Assembly (NCBI GenBank): GCA_044464485.1
Contig: JBIQLG010000011.1
Span: 1-64,000 of the forward strand
DNA length: 64,000 bases
Direction: 5' to 3'
Source: Terrimesophilobacter sp044464485
GTDB taxonomy: Bacteria > Actinomycetota > Actinomycetes > Actinomycetales > Microbacteriaceae
Below are positions 56,969 through 64,000 of this stretch, piece by piece; the stretch's first letter is position 1; every line of letters starts with the position of its first letter. A program made the translations under genes and the position numbers. The notes beneath the pieces are model-generated. The model saw nothing but the letters and a program-made list of their open reading frames with translations. It was not told the DNA's origin and ran no database searches.

Positions 56969-57789
56969 AGTTCTTCTCTCTTTTCGCGCATGGGGGCTCC
57001 CTCAGCGCCGTCGCGTTCGATTGTGTGGATGGTGCGGCCACGAGCGGTGAGGCCATCCACCATGTCCGTGGAAATACCCGAGTCCGTGATGAACGTTCCC
57101 ACCTGTTCAATCTGACCCACTGTCGTGAATGTCGTTCTGCCGAACTTTGAGCTGTCTGCCAGAAGGTAGACCTGGTTCGCGGAATGAAGCAGTTCGCGCT
57201 TCACCATTGCGTCTTCGATGTTGTACTCGGTGAGACCGTCCGCGAGACTGACGCCGCCAATGCCAACGAACGCTTTGTCGACATGGAGTTCCTTGTATGT
57301 ACGCTGTGCAAGGTCCCCGATCATGGACAGCTCGCCGGGGCGCGTTTCGCCGCCGGTGATGATGAGGCGATGAGCTGGGCCGCGCATTCCCACCTCAATG
57401 ATTTTCTGCGCGACGGGCAGACTCGCGGTGACAACAGTGAGACCCCGACGTTCTCCGAGAAGCGACGCCAGTTCGAGAATGGTGGTCCCGACGTCGAGGG
57501 CAATGCTGTCGCCGTCGTGGATGAAATCGAGAGCACGCATGGCGAGAGACCGTTTTATGAGCAAATCCTGTGCAGCACGTAGAGAGTAAGGCGGTTCGTA
57601 GGAGCGCCCATCGGGGAGGATGGCGCCGCCGTGAACACGGCGAACGAGGCCGGCACGATCCATTTCCGCAAGATCTCTTCGGATAGTCATCTCTGAGGTA
57701 TCGCAAAGCTTGCACAACTCCGTGACGGTGACTTCAGCGTCAAACTTCAGACGCTTCAAAATGAGCGCCTGGCGTTCTATTCTGTTCAC
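56965..57789 (-). CDS. DeoR-family regulator of the PTS cluster
   Basis: 274 aa from GTG at 57789 (VNRIERQALILKRLKF). The N-terminal HTH is TVTELCKLCDTSEMTIRRDLAEMDRAGLVRR, the DeoR signature. The C-terminal sugar-phosphate sensor domain shows DVGTTILELA, ITGGETRPGELSMIG and FVGIGGVS. It is first gene of the minus-strand operon and divergent from the SgcQ-like gene, so it likely represses both directions from the 110-bp gap. The longer upstream frame overlaps the divergent gene and is rejected. Confidence 0.92.
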   Translation of the reverse strand: MNRIERQALILKRLKFDAEVTVTELCKLCDTSEMTIRRDLAEMDRAGLVRRVHGGAILPDGRSYEPPYSLRAAQDLLIKRSLAMRALDFIHDGDSIALDVGTTILELASLLGERRGLTVVTASLPVAQKIIEVGMRGPAHRLIITGGETRPGELSMIGDLAQRTYKELHVDKAFVGIGGVSLADGLTEYNIEDAMVKRELLHSANQVYLLADSSKFGRTTFTTVGQIEQVGTFITDSGISTDMVDGLTARGRTIHTIERDGAEGAPMREKREEL

Positions 57790-57816
57790 TTCAAATCGCC
57801 TTTGTTTGTTTGATCG

Positions 57817-57831
57817 AACATTTTTGATGTT
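57817..57831. promoter_or_regulatory. Candidate DeoR operator in the divergent gap
   Basis: AACAT-N5-ATGTT, flanked by TTTGTTTGTTTG at 57801-57812. It sits midway between the deoR start (57789) and the SgcQ-like start (57899), well placed to control both. Confidence 0.45.
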
Positions 57832-57898
57832 TGGTATGAGCGACTTTACTGGTAGTTTGCTGGTTGAGACAAGTATTTTTCGAGAAAGGTTTCCTCCA

Positions 57899-58717
57899 AT
57901 GGTCGATTGGCTCGGAGAGGTTTTTTCAGTTCCCAAACCTGTGATCGCCATGCTTCACCTTTCCGCACTGCCCGGTGATCCGGGATTCGACTCTGCGGCC
58001 GGCTTGGCTGCGGTAATTGATCGCGCGCGATCAGAACTCGCGATTCTTCAAGAAGGAAAAGTTGACGGCGTACTGATTTCCAACGAGTTCAGCCGCCCTT
58101 ATCTCACCAAGACGGAACCAATTACGGCAATCACAATGGCGAGGATCATTGGTGAGCTCATGGATGAGATCTCGGTTCCCTACGGAGTGAACGTGCTGTG
58201 GGACGGTGCTGCCTCCATCGACCTCGCGGTAGCAACAGGCGCAAAATTTGTCCGCGAAATCTTCACGGGTGTGTACGCAAGTGATTTCGGATTATGGAAT
58301 ACAAACGTGGGCGAGGTAGTTAGATACCGTCAGCGAATCGGCGGATCTGACGTGAAGCTCTTCTTCAATATCGTGCCGGAGTCGGCAAAATATTTGGCAG
58401 AACGCGAACTGGCGTCTGTTGCGAAAACCACAGTATTTGCAACTCTCCCTGACGCGATTTGTGTGTCCGGCTTGACCGCTGGCGCACCCACAGACACGCA
58501 GTCTGTTGCAATAGTCAAAGCGGCTGCGGGGGATGTTCCGGTGTTTGTCAACACCGGTGTGCGTGCCGAGAACGTTGGTGATCAGCTCGCTGTCGCAGAT
58601 GGTGCCATCGTCGGTACCTACTTCAAGAAGGACGGGATTTTCGAAAACCAAGCTGATCTCATCCGTGTCGAAGAGCTCATGCAAGCGGCTCGGGACTTCC
58701 GAAGCACACTCACGTGA
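57899..58717 (+). CDS. BtpA/SgcQ-family TIM-barrel protein
   Basis: 272 aa from the ATG at 57899, which follows AAAGG and matches the recalled N-terminus of E. coli SgcQ (MSWLKEV). Strong family blocks: VIAMLHLSALPGDPGFD, LISNEFSRPYLTK, PYGVNVLWDGAASIDLA, GAKFVREIFTGVYASDFG, NVGEVVRYR and CVSGLTAG. SgcQ is an unassigned enzyme of the sgc sugar locus; BtpA relatives affect photosystem I assembly in cyanobacteria. Here, beside a sugar PTS, an aldolase or nucleosidase-type sugar-phosphate role is likely. Earlier in-frame starts lack a ribosome site. Confidence 0.88.
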   Translation: MVDWLGEVFSVPKPVIAMLHLSALPGDPGFDSAAGLAAVIDRARSELAILQEGKVDGVLISNEFSRPYLTKTEPITAITMARIIGELMDEISVPYGVNVLWDGAASIDLAVATGAKFVREIFTGVYASDFGLWNTNVGEVVRYRQRIGGSDVKLFFNIVPESAKYLAERELASVAKTTVFATLPDAICVSGLTAGAPTDTQSVAIVKAAAGDVPVFVNTGVRAENVGDQLAVADGAIVGTYFKKDGIFENQADLIRVEELMQAARDFRSTLT

Positions 58718-58742
58718 TGACCTCACGAGGCGGGTGCGAGCG

Positions 58743-59315
58743 ATGACAATACTCGCACTCATCCGTCACGGAGAGACAGATTGGAATGCGCGAGGACTGA
58801 TTCAAGGTCTCGCCGATATTCCACTCAATGACACCGGAATTGATCAGGCGAGGAGTGCTGCGAAAGAGCTTCGTAGTCAGTTTCCAGACATGAAGTGGGC
58901 GGGGCTCATTAGTTCGCCGCTCATCCGAGCGGCTGCGACCGGGCAGGTCATTGCGGAGACTCTGGGCATTCCGATCATGGACCCGATGCCGCAATTTGCG
59001 GAACGCGATTACGGGGCGATGGATGGAGCAGAGGTGACGCGCGCAAAAGCGCTTTATCCTACAGGCGAGTATCCCGAGTCAGAACACAATCGTGCCGTGC
59101 TTGAACGCGCTCGTGACGCGATCAATGGGTTGCACCAGGCTCACGAGGGAAAGTCACTCATCGTCGTGTCCCATGGTGGGCTTTTGCACACATTGCTCAG
59201 CGATATCCACGGGAGCCGAGTTCCCTCGATTCAGAATGCAACCGTGAATATTCTTGAACACCGCGGAGGCGTCTGGGTAATCCAGCACATCAACAACGAG
59301 GAGTTCGTGGCCTAA
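58743..59315 (+). CDS. Histidine phosphatase (phosphoglycerate mutase-like)
   Basis: 190-aa cytoplasmic phosphatase. Phospho-His loop LIRHGETDWNARGLIQG near residue 8, SSPLIRAAATGQVIAE, acid residue in FAERDYGAMDGAE, and second His in VVSHGGLLHTLL. It follows the SgcQ-like gene by 25 nt and may dephosphorylate a sugar phosphate of the same pathway or prevent its toxic build-up. Its stop overlaps the convergent membrane-protein gene by 4 nt. Confidence 0.88.
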   Translation: MTILALIRHGETDWNARGLIQGLADIPLNDTGIDQARSAAKELRSQFPDMKWAGLISSPLIRAAATGQVIAETLGIPIMDPMPQFAERDYGAMDGAEVTRAKALYPTGEYPESEHNRAVLERARDAINGLHQAHEGKSLIVVSHGGLLHTLLSDIHGSRVPSIQNATVNILEHRGGVWVIQHINNEEFVA

Positions 59316-59668
59316 GTGTGAACGCCACGGGGAATCTCCACCACCCCGGGAATGATCCCTAGCGAAAGAATGTGTTTCGCACCGGTGAAGCCACCCACTG
59401 AGTAACATTCCCAACCGATGCCGCCGGCCCCAAAAATCTCGAATCGCGCGGAGGAACCCGTGGCGTCCGGGGTCTCGTAGGCGGCAGCGGCCGCGCACGC
59501 CGACTGGGCCGCCATCGTGTTCACTGCAAGCAAATTCACGAGCACAGGCAGCAACATCGCGCCCACGGCGATGAGCACGATAACGCGGATGACGGTGGTG
59601 CGCCGCCTGCTGTAGAGCGGGCGGTCATCGGTTTCACTGTCGGTCGGCTCCACGTCAGTGGGCATCAT
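59312..59668 (-). CDS. Small single-span membrane protein, function unknown
   Basis: 118 aa. An acidic cytosolic N-terminus of about 24 residues (DVEPTDSETDDRPLYS) precedes one helix (VIVLIAVGAMLLPVLVNLLAV) and an exported domain with two Cys (QSACAAAAAYE and GWECYSVGG) likely forming a disulfide. The start overlaps the end of gnd by 14 nt (11 nt if the second ATG is used). I do not recognise a family. Confidence 0.75.
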   Translation of the reverse strand: MMPTDVEPTDSETDDRPLYSRRRTTVIRVIVLIAVGAMLLPVLVNLLAVNTMAAQSACAAAAAYETPDATGSSARFEIFGAGGIGWECYSVGGFTGAKHILSLGIIPGVVEIPRGVHT

Positions 59669-61121
59669 CTAACACAACCTCGCTGCGATCCCCGGACCAC
59701 AGCGTGTGGAAGGTGCCTTCCGTATCCGCGCGCTTGTACGTGTGCGCGCCGAAGAAGTCGCGCTGCCCCTGCACGAGCGCGGCCGGAAGTCGGTCCGCAC
59801 GAAGCCCGTCGTAGTACGCGAGAGATGACGAGAACGCGGGCGCCGGAATACCACTTTGCGCGGCGGCGCACACGACGCGACGCCACGAGTCCTGCGCATT
59901 CGCGACAACGTCACGGAAGAACGGTGCGGTGATGAGTGCGACGAGATCGGGATTCTCGGTATAGGCTTCCGTGATCCGGTTCAGGAATCTCGCGCGGATG
60001 ATGCAACCGCCGCGCCAAATCTTCGCAATGTCACCCTTGTGGATGTCCCAGCCGTATTCCTTCGCGCCCGCGACGATCTCATCGAAGCCCTGGCTGTAGG
60101 CGATGATCTTGGAGGCGTAGAGCGCGAGCCGCACGTCTTCGATGAAGGAATCCGGATCGGAAACCGGTGTGGCGGTCGGTCCAGGCAGATCGCTCGCCGC
60201 CACACGCTGGTCGAGTCGAGAAGAAAGCGACCGGGCGAAAACTGCCTCCGCAATCCCCGAAACCGGAACTCCGAGATCGAGCGCAGTTTGCACCGTCCAC
60301 GCGCCGGTGCCTTTCGCGCCCGCCTGATCGAGGATCACGTCGACGAGCGGTTTTCCGGTTTTGGCATCCGTCTGGCGCAGCACTTCTGCCGTGATTTCGA
60401 TGAGGTAACTCTCGAGTTCGCCCGTGTTCCACTCCGCGAACACTTCGGCGATCTCCGCGGGAGTTTTGCCGGTTCCGCGGCGGATAAGATCGTAGGCTTC
60501 CGCGATCAGCTGCATGTCGGCATACTCGATGCCGTTGTGGATCATCTTGACGAAGTGCCCTGCTCCATCCGTTCCCACGTGCGTGACGCAGGGTTCGCCC
60601 TCCGCGACGGCGGCAATGGACTCCAGGATGGGTCCGATAGTTTTCCATGCTTCCGCCGAACCGCCGGGCATGATCGATGGCCCGAGGAGTGCACCCTCCT
60701 CGCCGCCGGAGATGCCTGCCCCGACGAAGTTGATTCCCGTCTCACGCACGGCCTTTTCGCGGCGGATGGTGTCGGTGAACAGGGCGTTGCCGCCATCGAT
60801 GATGATGTCACCCGGTTCGAACACCTCAACCAGCTGGTCGATTACGGCATCCGTTCCTGCACCCGCCTTCACCATGATGATTGCGGTGCGCGGTTTCGTC
60901 AGTGAAGACGCGAATCCTTCGATGCTCTCGCTCGCGATGAATCCGGCTTCGGGATGCGCCTCAAGAAGCTCGTGGGTGCGACCGGCTGAACGGTTGTAGA
61001 TCGCCACCGTGTTGCCTTCGCGGCTGGCAAGGTTTCGAGCCAGATTCGAACCCATGACGGCGAGGCCGACGACTCCGATGTTCGCGCTTTTCGTCGTTGA
61101 GTCTGTCTGGTTGTCCGGCAT
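59655..61121 (-). CDS. gnd: 6-phosphogluconate dehydrogenase (decarboxylating)
   Basis: 488 aa; makes ribulose-5-phosphate, CO2 and NADPH. NADP fold GVVGLAVMGSNLARNLA near residue 16, catalytic region GAGISGGEEGALLGPSIMPGG and HVGTDGAGHFVKMIHNGIEYADMQ, GAKGTGAWTVQTALDLGVP, and the C-terminal RDFFGAHTYKR. ATG at 61121 follows GAAAGGA. The frame stays open far upstream to 62486, but that part is antisense to gntK and nadE and is rejected. It is divergent from gntK, forming a gluconate module. Confidence 0.95.
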   Translation of the reverse strand: MPDNQTDSTTKSANIGVVGLAVMGSNLARNLASREGNTVAIYNRSAGRTHELLEAHPEAGFIASESIEGFASSLTKPRTAIIMVKAGAGTDAVIDQLVEVFEPGDIIIDGGNALFTDTIRREKAVRETGINFVGAGISGGEEGALLGPSIMPGGSAEAWKTIGPILESIAAVAEGEPCVTHVGTDGAGHFVKMIHNGIEYADMQLIAEAYDLIRRGTGKTPAEIAEVFAEWNTGELESYLIEITAEVLRQTDAKTGKPLVDVILDQAGAKGTGAWTVQTALDLGVPVSGIAEAVFARSLSSRLDQRVAASDLPGPTATPVSDPDSFIEDVRLALYASKIIAYSQGFDEIVAGAKEYGWDIHKGDIAKIWRGGCIIRARFLNRITEAYTENPDLVALITAPFFRDVVANAQDSWRRVVCAAAQSGIPAPAFSSSLAYYDGLRADRLPAALVQGQRDFFGAHTYKRADTEGTFHTLWSGDRSEVVLDDAH

Positions 61122-61193
61122 CGTGTTTTCCTTTCGGCGGCCCGCTCCAAGGTTATCTCGTTGCCGTGCAGGCACGATTGGTAAGGTCAGCAC

Positions 61194-61691
61194 ATGCAAC
61201 CCCTTGTCGTGGTCATGGGCGTGAGCGGTTCGGGAAAATCGACCGTGGGTTCGTTGCTTGCGACCGAACTCGGCGTACCCTACGCGGATGCCGACGGGCT
61301 GCACTCCGAGGCGAACATCCAGAAGATGGCGGCGGGGCATCCGCTGACGGATGAAGACCGGTGGCCATGGCTGAAGCGGGTGGGCGAGGCGCTGCATGAC
61401 GCCGAAGACACCGGGCTCGTGATCGCGTGTTCTGCGCTCAAACGTGCGTATCGGGAGATACTGCTCGAGGCTGAGAGAAGAACAACATTCGTCTTTCTCG
61501 ATGGCTCGCGGGAGCTTCTCGAGCGCAGACTCGAGCATCGACACCACCACTTCATGCTTGCCGACATGCTGGATTCGCAGTTCGCGGCGCTGGAGCCCCT
61601 TTCGCCGGACGAGCCGGGCGTTACGGTATCGATCGACGAGGCCCCGAGCGCGATCGTCGAGGACATACTCGGGAAACTCCGCGCGTTGTAG
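61194..61691 (+). CDS. gntK: Gluconokinase
   Basis: 165-aa P-loop kinase phosphorylating gluconate to 6-phosphogluconate, the substrate of the divergent gnd. Walker A GVSGSGKST at residues 9-17, then ADADGLHSEANIQKMAAGHPLTDEDRWPWL (gluconate site) and CSALKRAYREIL. Full length. Possible regulation with gnd through the 72-bp shared gap; no operator recognised. Confidence 0.95.
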   Translation: MQPLVVVMGVSGSGKSTVGSLLATELGVPYADADGLHSEANIQKMAAGHPLTDEDRWPWLKRVGEALHDAEDTGLVIACSALKRAYREILLEAERRTTFVFLDGSRELLERRLEHRHHHFMLADMLDSQFAALEPLSPDEPGVTVSIDEAPSAIVEDILGKLRAL

Positions 61692-61700
61692 GGTGGCGTC

Positions 61701-62522
61701 ATGCGCCCAATGCAGCAGCAGATCATCCGGGAACTCGGCGTTTCGCCGGTCATCGATCCGGCCGCCGAGATCGAGTCGCGTGTGTCTTTTCTCGTCGACT
61801 ATGCGAAAGCCGCCCACGCCAAAGGTTTTGTTCTGGGCATCAGCGGGGGCCAGGATTCGTCGCTCGCCGGCCGACTCTGCCAGCTCGCGGTCGAGCGACT
61901 CGTCGCGGACGGAGTTCCGGCGGAATTCATCGCGATGCGATTGCCGTATGCGGTGCAGCGGGACGAGGATGACGCGCAGCTTGCCTTGGCGTTCATCCGG
62001 CCCCAGCGCATCGTGACGTTCAACATCCAGCGCGCGGTCGACGGATTCGAGGCAGAGTACGGTGACGCTCTCGAGAGCGAAATGCTCGACTTCACGAAAG
62101 GCAACGTGAAGGCGCGCTCGCGGATGGTCGCCCAGTTCGCGATCGCCGGTCAGCGGGCACTGCTCGTCGTCGGCACCGATCACGCTGCGGAAGCGGTGAC
62201 CGGTTTCTTCACCAAGTTCGGCGATGGCGCGGCAGATCTCACCCCGCTTTCCGGTCTCACCAAGCGGCAGGGGAGGGCGCTGCTTGAACAACTCGAGGCC
62301 CCTGAGCGCCTGTACACGAAGGAGCCAACGGCCGACCTTCTCGACGACACCCCCGGTCAAACCGACGAGGCAAACCTCGGGTTGAGCTATCAACACATCG
62401 ACGATTACCTCGAAGGCAAGTCGGTTCCGGATGCTGTCGCGGAGGCCATCGAGGCGAAATACAGCAATTCCCGGCACAAGCGACACCTGCCGGTTGCCCC
62501 CTCGGATACCTGGTGGCGCTGA
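61701..62522 (+). CDS. nadE: NH3-dependent NAD+ synthetase
   Basis: 273 aa. The ATP-pyrophosphatase loop is GISGGQDSSLAGRL near residue 48; NaAD-binding VVGTDHAAEAVTGFFTKFGDGAADL and the C-terminal KRHLPVAPSDTWWR complete the family pattern. There is no N-terminal glutaminase domain, so free ammonia is used. TAGGGT at 61689-61694 lies 6 nt before the ATG, a leaderless pattern. Confidence 0.95.
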   Translation: MRPMQQQIIRELGVSPVIDPAAEIESRVSFLVDYAKAAHAKGFVLGISGGQDSSLAGRLCQLAVERLVADGVPAEFIAMRLPYAVQRDEDDAQLALAFIRPQRIVTFNIQRAVDGFEAEYGDALESEMLDFTKGNVKARSRMVAQFAIAGQRALLVVGTDHAAEAVTGFFTKFGDGAADLTPLSGLTKRQGRALLEQLEAPERLYTKEPTADLLDDTPGQTDEANLGLSYQHIDDYLEGKSVPDAVAEAIEAKYSNSRHKRHLPVAPSDTWWR

Positions 62523-62739
62523 ACCTCGGTGACCGAGTTGGTGCCGCAGTGCGCTAAACTCGTACTTTGAACTTCGGCGAGGGAGGCTCTACACCCGATG
62601 CGTCGGGCACAGGGCATCCGTAATCGACGCGGTGAGCAGGCATGGTCTTCATTGGCCGCACAGTCTTTCCTCACGCGCAGGCGTTCGAGTTGACCACTTT
62701 AGAGACATGCGGGCCGCACAGCCTGCGAAGGAGACAGAC
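62523..62739 (+). promoter_or_regulatory. rplY promoter and long 5' leader
   Basis: TAAACT at 62555-62560 is a -10 candidate without a clear -35. The start codon is about 173 nt beyond the expected transcript start. The leader contains a CCCGA-TGCG-TCGGG hairpin at 62594-62607. Since L25 binds 5S rRNA, feedback control through this leader is conceivable. No tRNA or named riboswitch was recognised. Confidence 0.45.
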
Positions 62740-63453
62740 ATGACCAGCAACAAGGTTTCGACCGGCAAAAAGTCGGCGGCAGAAAAGAACGCACCCGTCG
62801 ACAATCACATTGCGGCGGACGTGCGCGAGAATTTCGGCAAAGGCTACGCGCGTCGGCTTCGCATGGAGGGCCGCATCCCTGCCGTCATTTACGGGCACGG
62901 CACGGCACCACAGCACGTGAGCGTTCCGGCACACGAGGTGGGCCTTCTTCTGCGCAAGGCGAACGCCATCCTGCAGCTCGATGTTGCGGGCAAGAAGATT
63001 CTCGCGCTCGTGAAAGACGTGCAGAAGGACCCGGTGCGTCAGATCATCGAGCACCTCGACCTCGTGATCGTCAAGAAGGGCGAGAAGGTTCACGTTGAGG
63101 TTCCGATCCACCTGGAGGGTGAGTCCTTCAGTGGAACTATCGCGATGCTCGACGTCAACACGATCCGCCTGGAAGCGGATGCGACCAACATTCCCGAGCG
63201 TGTCGTCATCGACATCGAGGGCGCCGAAGAGGGCACCAAGATTCACGCGGGTGATGTCGAACTTCCCGAAGGTTCGAGCCTCATGGATGACGCCGAGCTT
63301 TTGCTTGTCAACGTCATTGTTCCCGCTGCCGTGAGCCTGGGCGAGCCGACCGAGGTCGAAGAGGGTGCGGAGGGCGAGACGCCTGAGACAGCGGATGCCG
63401 CGGGCGAGGATGCTGCGTCCGAAGAGCCCTCCGCCGAGGCTGCATCCGAGTAA
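62740..63453 (+). CDS. rplY: 50S ribosomal protein L25 (general stress protein Ctc)
   Basis: 237 aa. The N-terminal 5S-rRNA-binding L25 domain (about residues 24-115) shows ARRLRMEGRIPAVIYGHG. The C-terminal TL5 beta-domain has VEVPIHLEGE and IHAGDVELPEGSSL. A lysine-rich head of about 20 residues and an Ala/Glu-rich acidic tail of about 35 residues are added, typical of actinobacterial Ctc. GAAGGAG stands 6 nt before the ATG. pth follows. Confidence 0.94.
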   Translation: MTSNKVSTGKKSAAEKNAPVDNHIAADVRENFGKGYARRLRMEGRIPAVIYGHGTAPQHVSVPAHEVGLLLRKANAILQLDVAGKKILALVKDVQKDPVRQIIEHLDLVIVKKGEKVHVEVPIHLEGESFSGTIAMLDVNTIRLEADATNIPERVVIDIEGAEEGTKIHAGDVELPEGSSLMDDAELLLVNVIVPAAVSLGEPTEVEEGAEGETPETADAAGEDAASEEPSAEAASE

Positions 63454-63465
63454 TCGGTGTGATCG

Positions 63466-64000
63466 GTGGGCACTGACTCGTGGATCGTGGTCGGGCTCGG
63501 TAATCCCGGGCTCGGCTACGCCGCGAATCGCCACAACGTCGGCGAAATGGTGGTTGCCGAACTGGGCGCGCGAACTTCCGCGAAGTTCAAACGCCACAAG
63601 GCCAACGCGATGGTCGCCGAGGTTCGCGCAGGACCCGGCGGTCCGAAACTCATTCTGGCGGGGACCAACACGTTTATGAACGTGTCGGGCGGGCCGGTCG
63701 CGAACCTTCTGAAGTTCTACAAGCTCGAGCCGGATCGGCTGATCGTCATACACGACGAGCTCGACATCCCCTTCGATTCGCTGCGCCTGAAGTTCGGCGG
63801 CGGCCACGGCGGCCACAACGGCATTCGCGACATCGTCGCGGCCGTCGGTACCGGGGATTTCGTGCGCGTACGCATCGGCATCGGGCGCCCGCCGGGCCGT
63901 CAGGACCCCGCCGACTTCGTTCTGAAAGATTTCTCCTCGACGGAGAAGAAGTCGCTGCCCTCGCTGCTCGCGAATGCCGCGGACGCGGTGGAGTTCATCG
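63466..64000 (+). CDS. pth: Peptidyl-tRNA hydrolase, 3' end outside window
   Basis: Recycles tRNA from stalled peptidyl-tRNA. The 178 codons visible from GTG at 63466 contain IVVGLGNPGLGYAANRHNVG (catalytic His), GTNTFMNVSGGPV, VIHDELDIPF, GGGHGGHNGIRDIV and RVRIGIGRPPGRQDPADFVL, covering nearly the whole family pattern. It starts 12 nt after rplY in the classical order and runs off the right edge in frame. Confidence 0.95.
   Translation, partial: MGTDSWIVVGLGNPGLGYAANRHNVGEMVVAELGARTSAKFKRHKANAMVAEVRAGPGGPKLILAGTNTFMNVSGGPVANLLKFYKLEPDRLIVIHDELDIPFDSLRLKFGGGHGGHNGIRDIVAAVGTGDFVRVRIGIGRPPGRQDPADFVLKDFSSTEKKSLPSLLANAADAVEFI

Noticed and set aside
61122..62486. Possible 455-residue N-terminal extension of gnd
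   Set aside because: The frame is open but antisense to gntK and nadE. The ribosome site and the conserved NADP fold start at 61121.

Overview
The window is high-GC actinobacterial chromosome, most likely from the family Microbacteriaceae. The evidence is the GC-rich codon bias, the actinobacterial gene order pmt-rsmI-metG-tatD-ksgA-ispE-uup, the glmU-prs pair beside a tRNA-Gln, rplY followed by pth, and many genes whose start codon lies 6-8 nt after a TAnnnT promoter hexamer (leaderless style). No transposase, integrase, phage gene or CRISPR array was seen.

Layout. 1-3.8 kb: the 3' part of a ribonucleotide reductase R2 gene with class Ic signatures (Phe at the radical-Tyr site), then a polar amino acid ABC importer. 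3.8-12.2 kb: a tandem array of a palindromic element, an M20 peptidase, a large HrpA helicase carrying the same element inside its coding sequence, and an ABC-2 exporter operon with its own winged-helix regulator and two tandem operator-like sites. 12.3-17.2 kb: a VOC protein, then a GntR regulator followed by prpD-prpB-prpC (2-methylcitrate cycle).

17.4-29.9 kb: an accessory catabolic cluster of unknown substrate. It holds a ThDP-dependent enzyme, a PLP aminotransferase, a complete polar amino acid ABC importer, a VOC dioxygenase-like protein, two FAD aromatic hydroxylases, an IclR regulator, a carboxymuconolactone-decarboxylase-like protein, a fumarylacetoacetate-hydrolase-family protein and a DUF2783-like protein. 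Two of its promoters carry the same GAAC-N6-GTTC inverted repeat. A plausible scheme is import of an amino-acid-like aromatic, transamination, decarboxylation, ring hydroxylation, ring cleavage and hydrolysis.

29.9-51.5 kb: mostly housekeeping (TauE-like permease, aldo/keto reductase, two PdxH paralogues, a DUF255 thioredoxin-like protein, O-mannosyltransferase, rsmI, metG, tatD, ksgA, ispE, ABC-F, TraR/DksA-like, MarR, tRNA-Gln, glmU, prs). It also contains a 1205-residue surface protein of Ig-like repeats joined to a multi-pass membrane domain, directly downstream of the mannosyltransferase gene.

51.5-59.3 kb: a tightly coupled PTS cluster whose gene set resembles the poorly understood E. 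coli sgc locus (DeoR regulator, galactitol-type EIIA/B/C, epimerase, BtpA/SgcQ protein). It also encodes its own HPr and Enzyme I, a histidine phosphatase and an unidentified membrane protein. 59.3-64 kb: a small membrane protein, 6-phosphogluconate dehydrogenase, gluconokinase, NAD synthetase, ribosomal protein L25 with a long leader, and the start of peptidyl-tRNA hydrolase.

The strongest unexplained signal is the palindromic element family. Its outer arms are conserved, but its inner stem differs between copies while staying self-complementary. Copies occur both between genes and in frame inside hrpA, uup and, in degenerate form, prpD.
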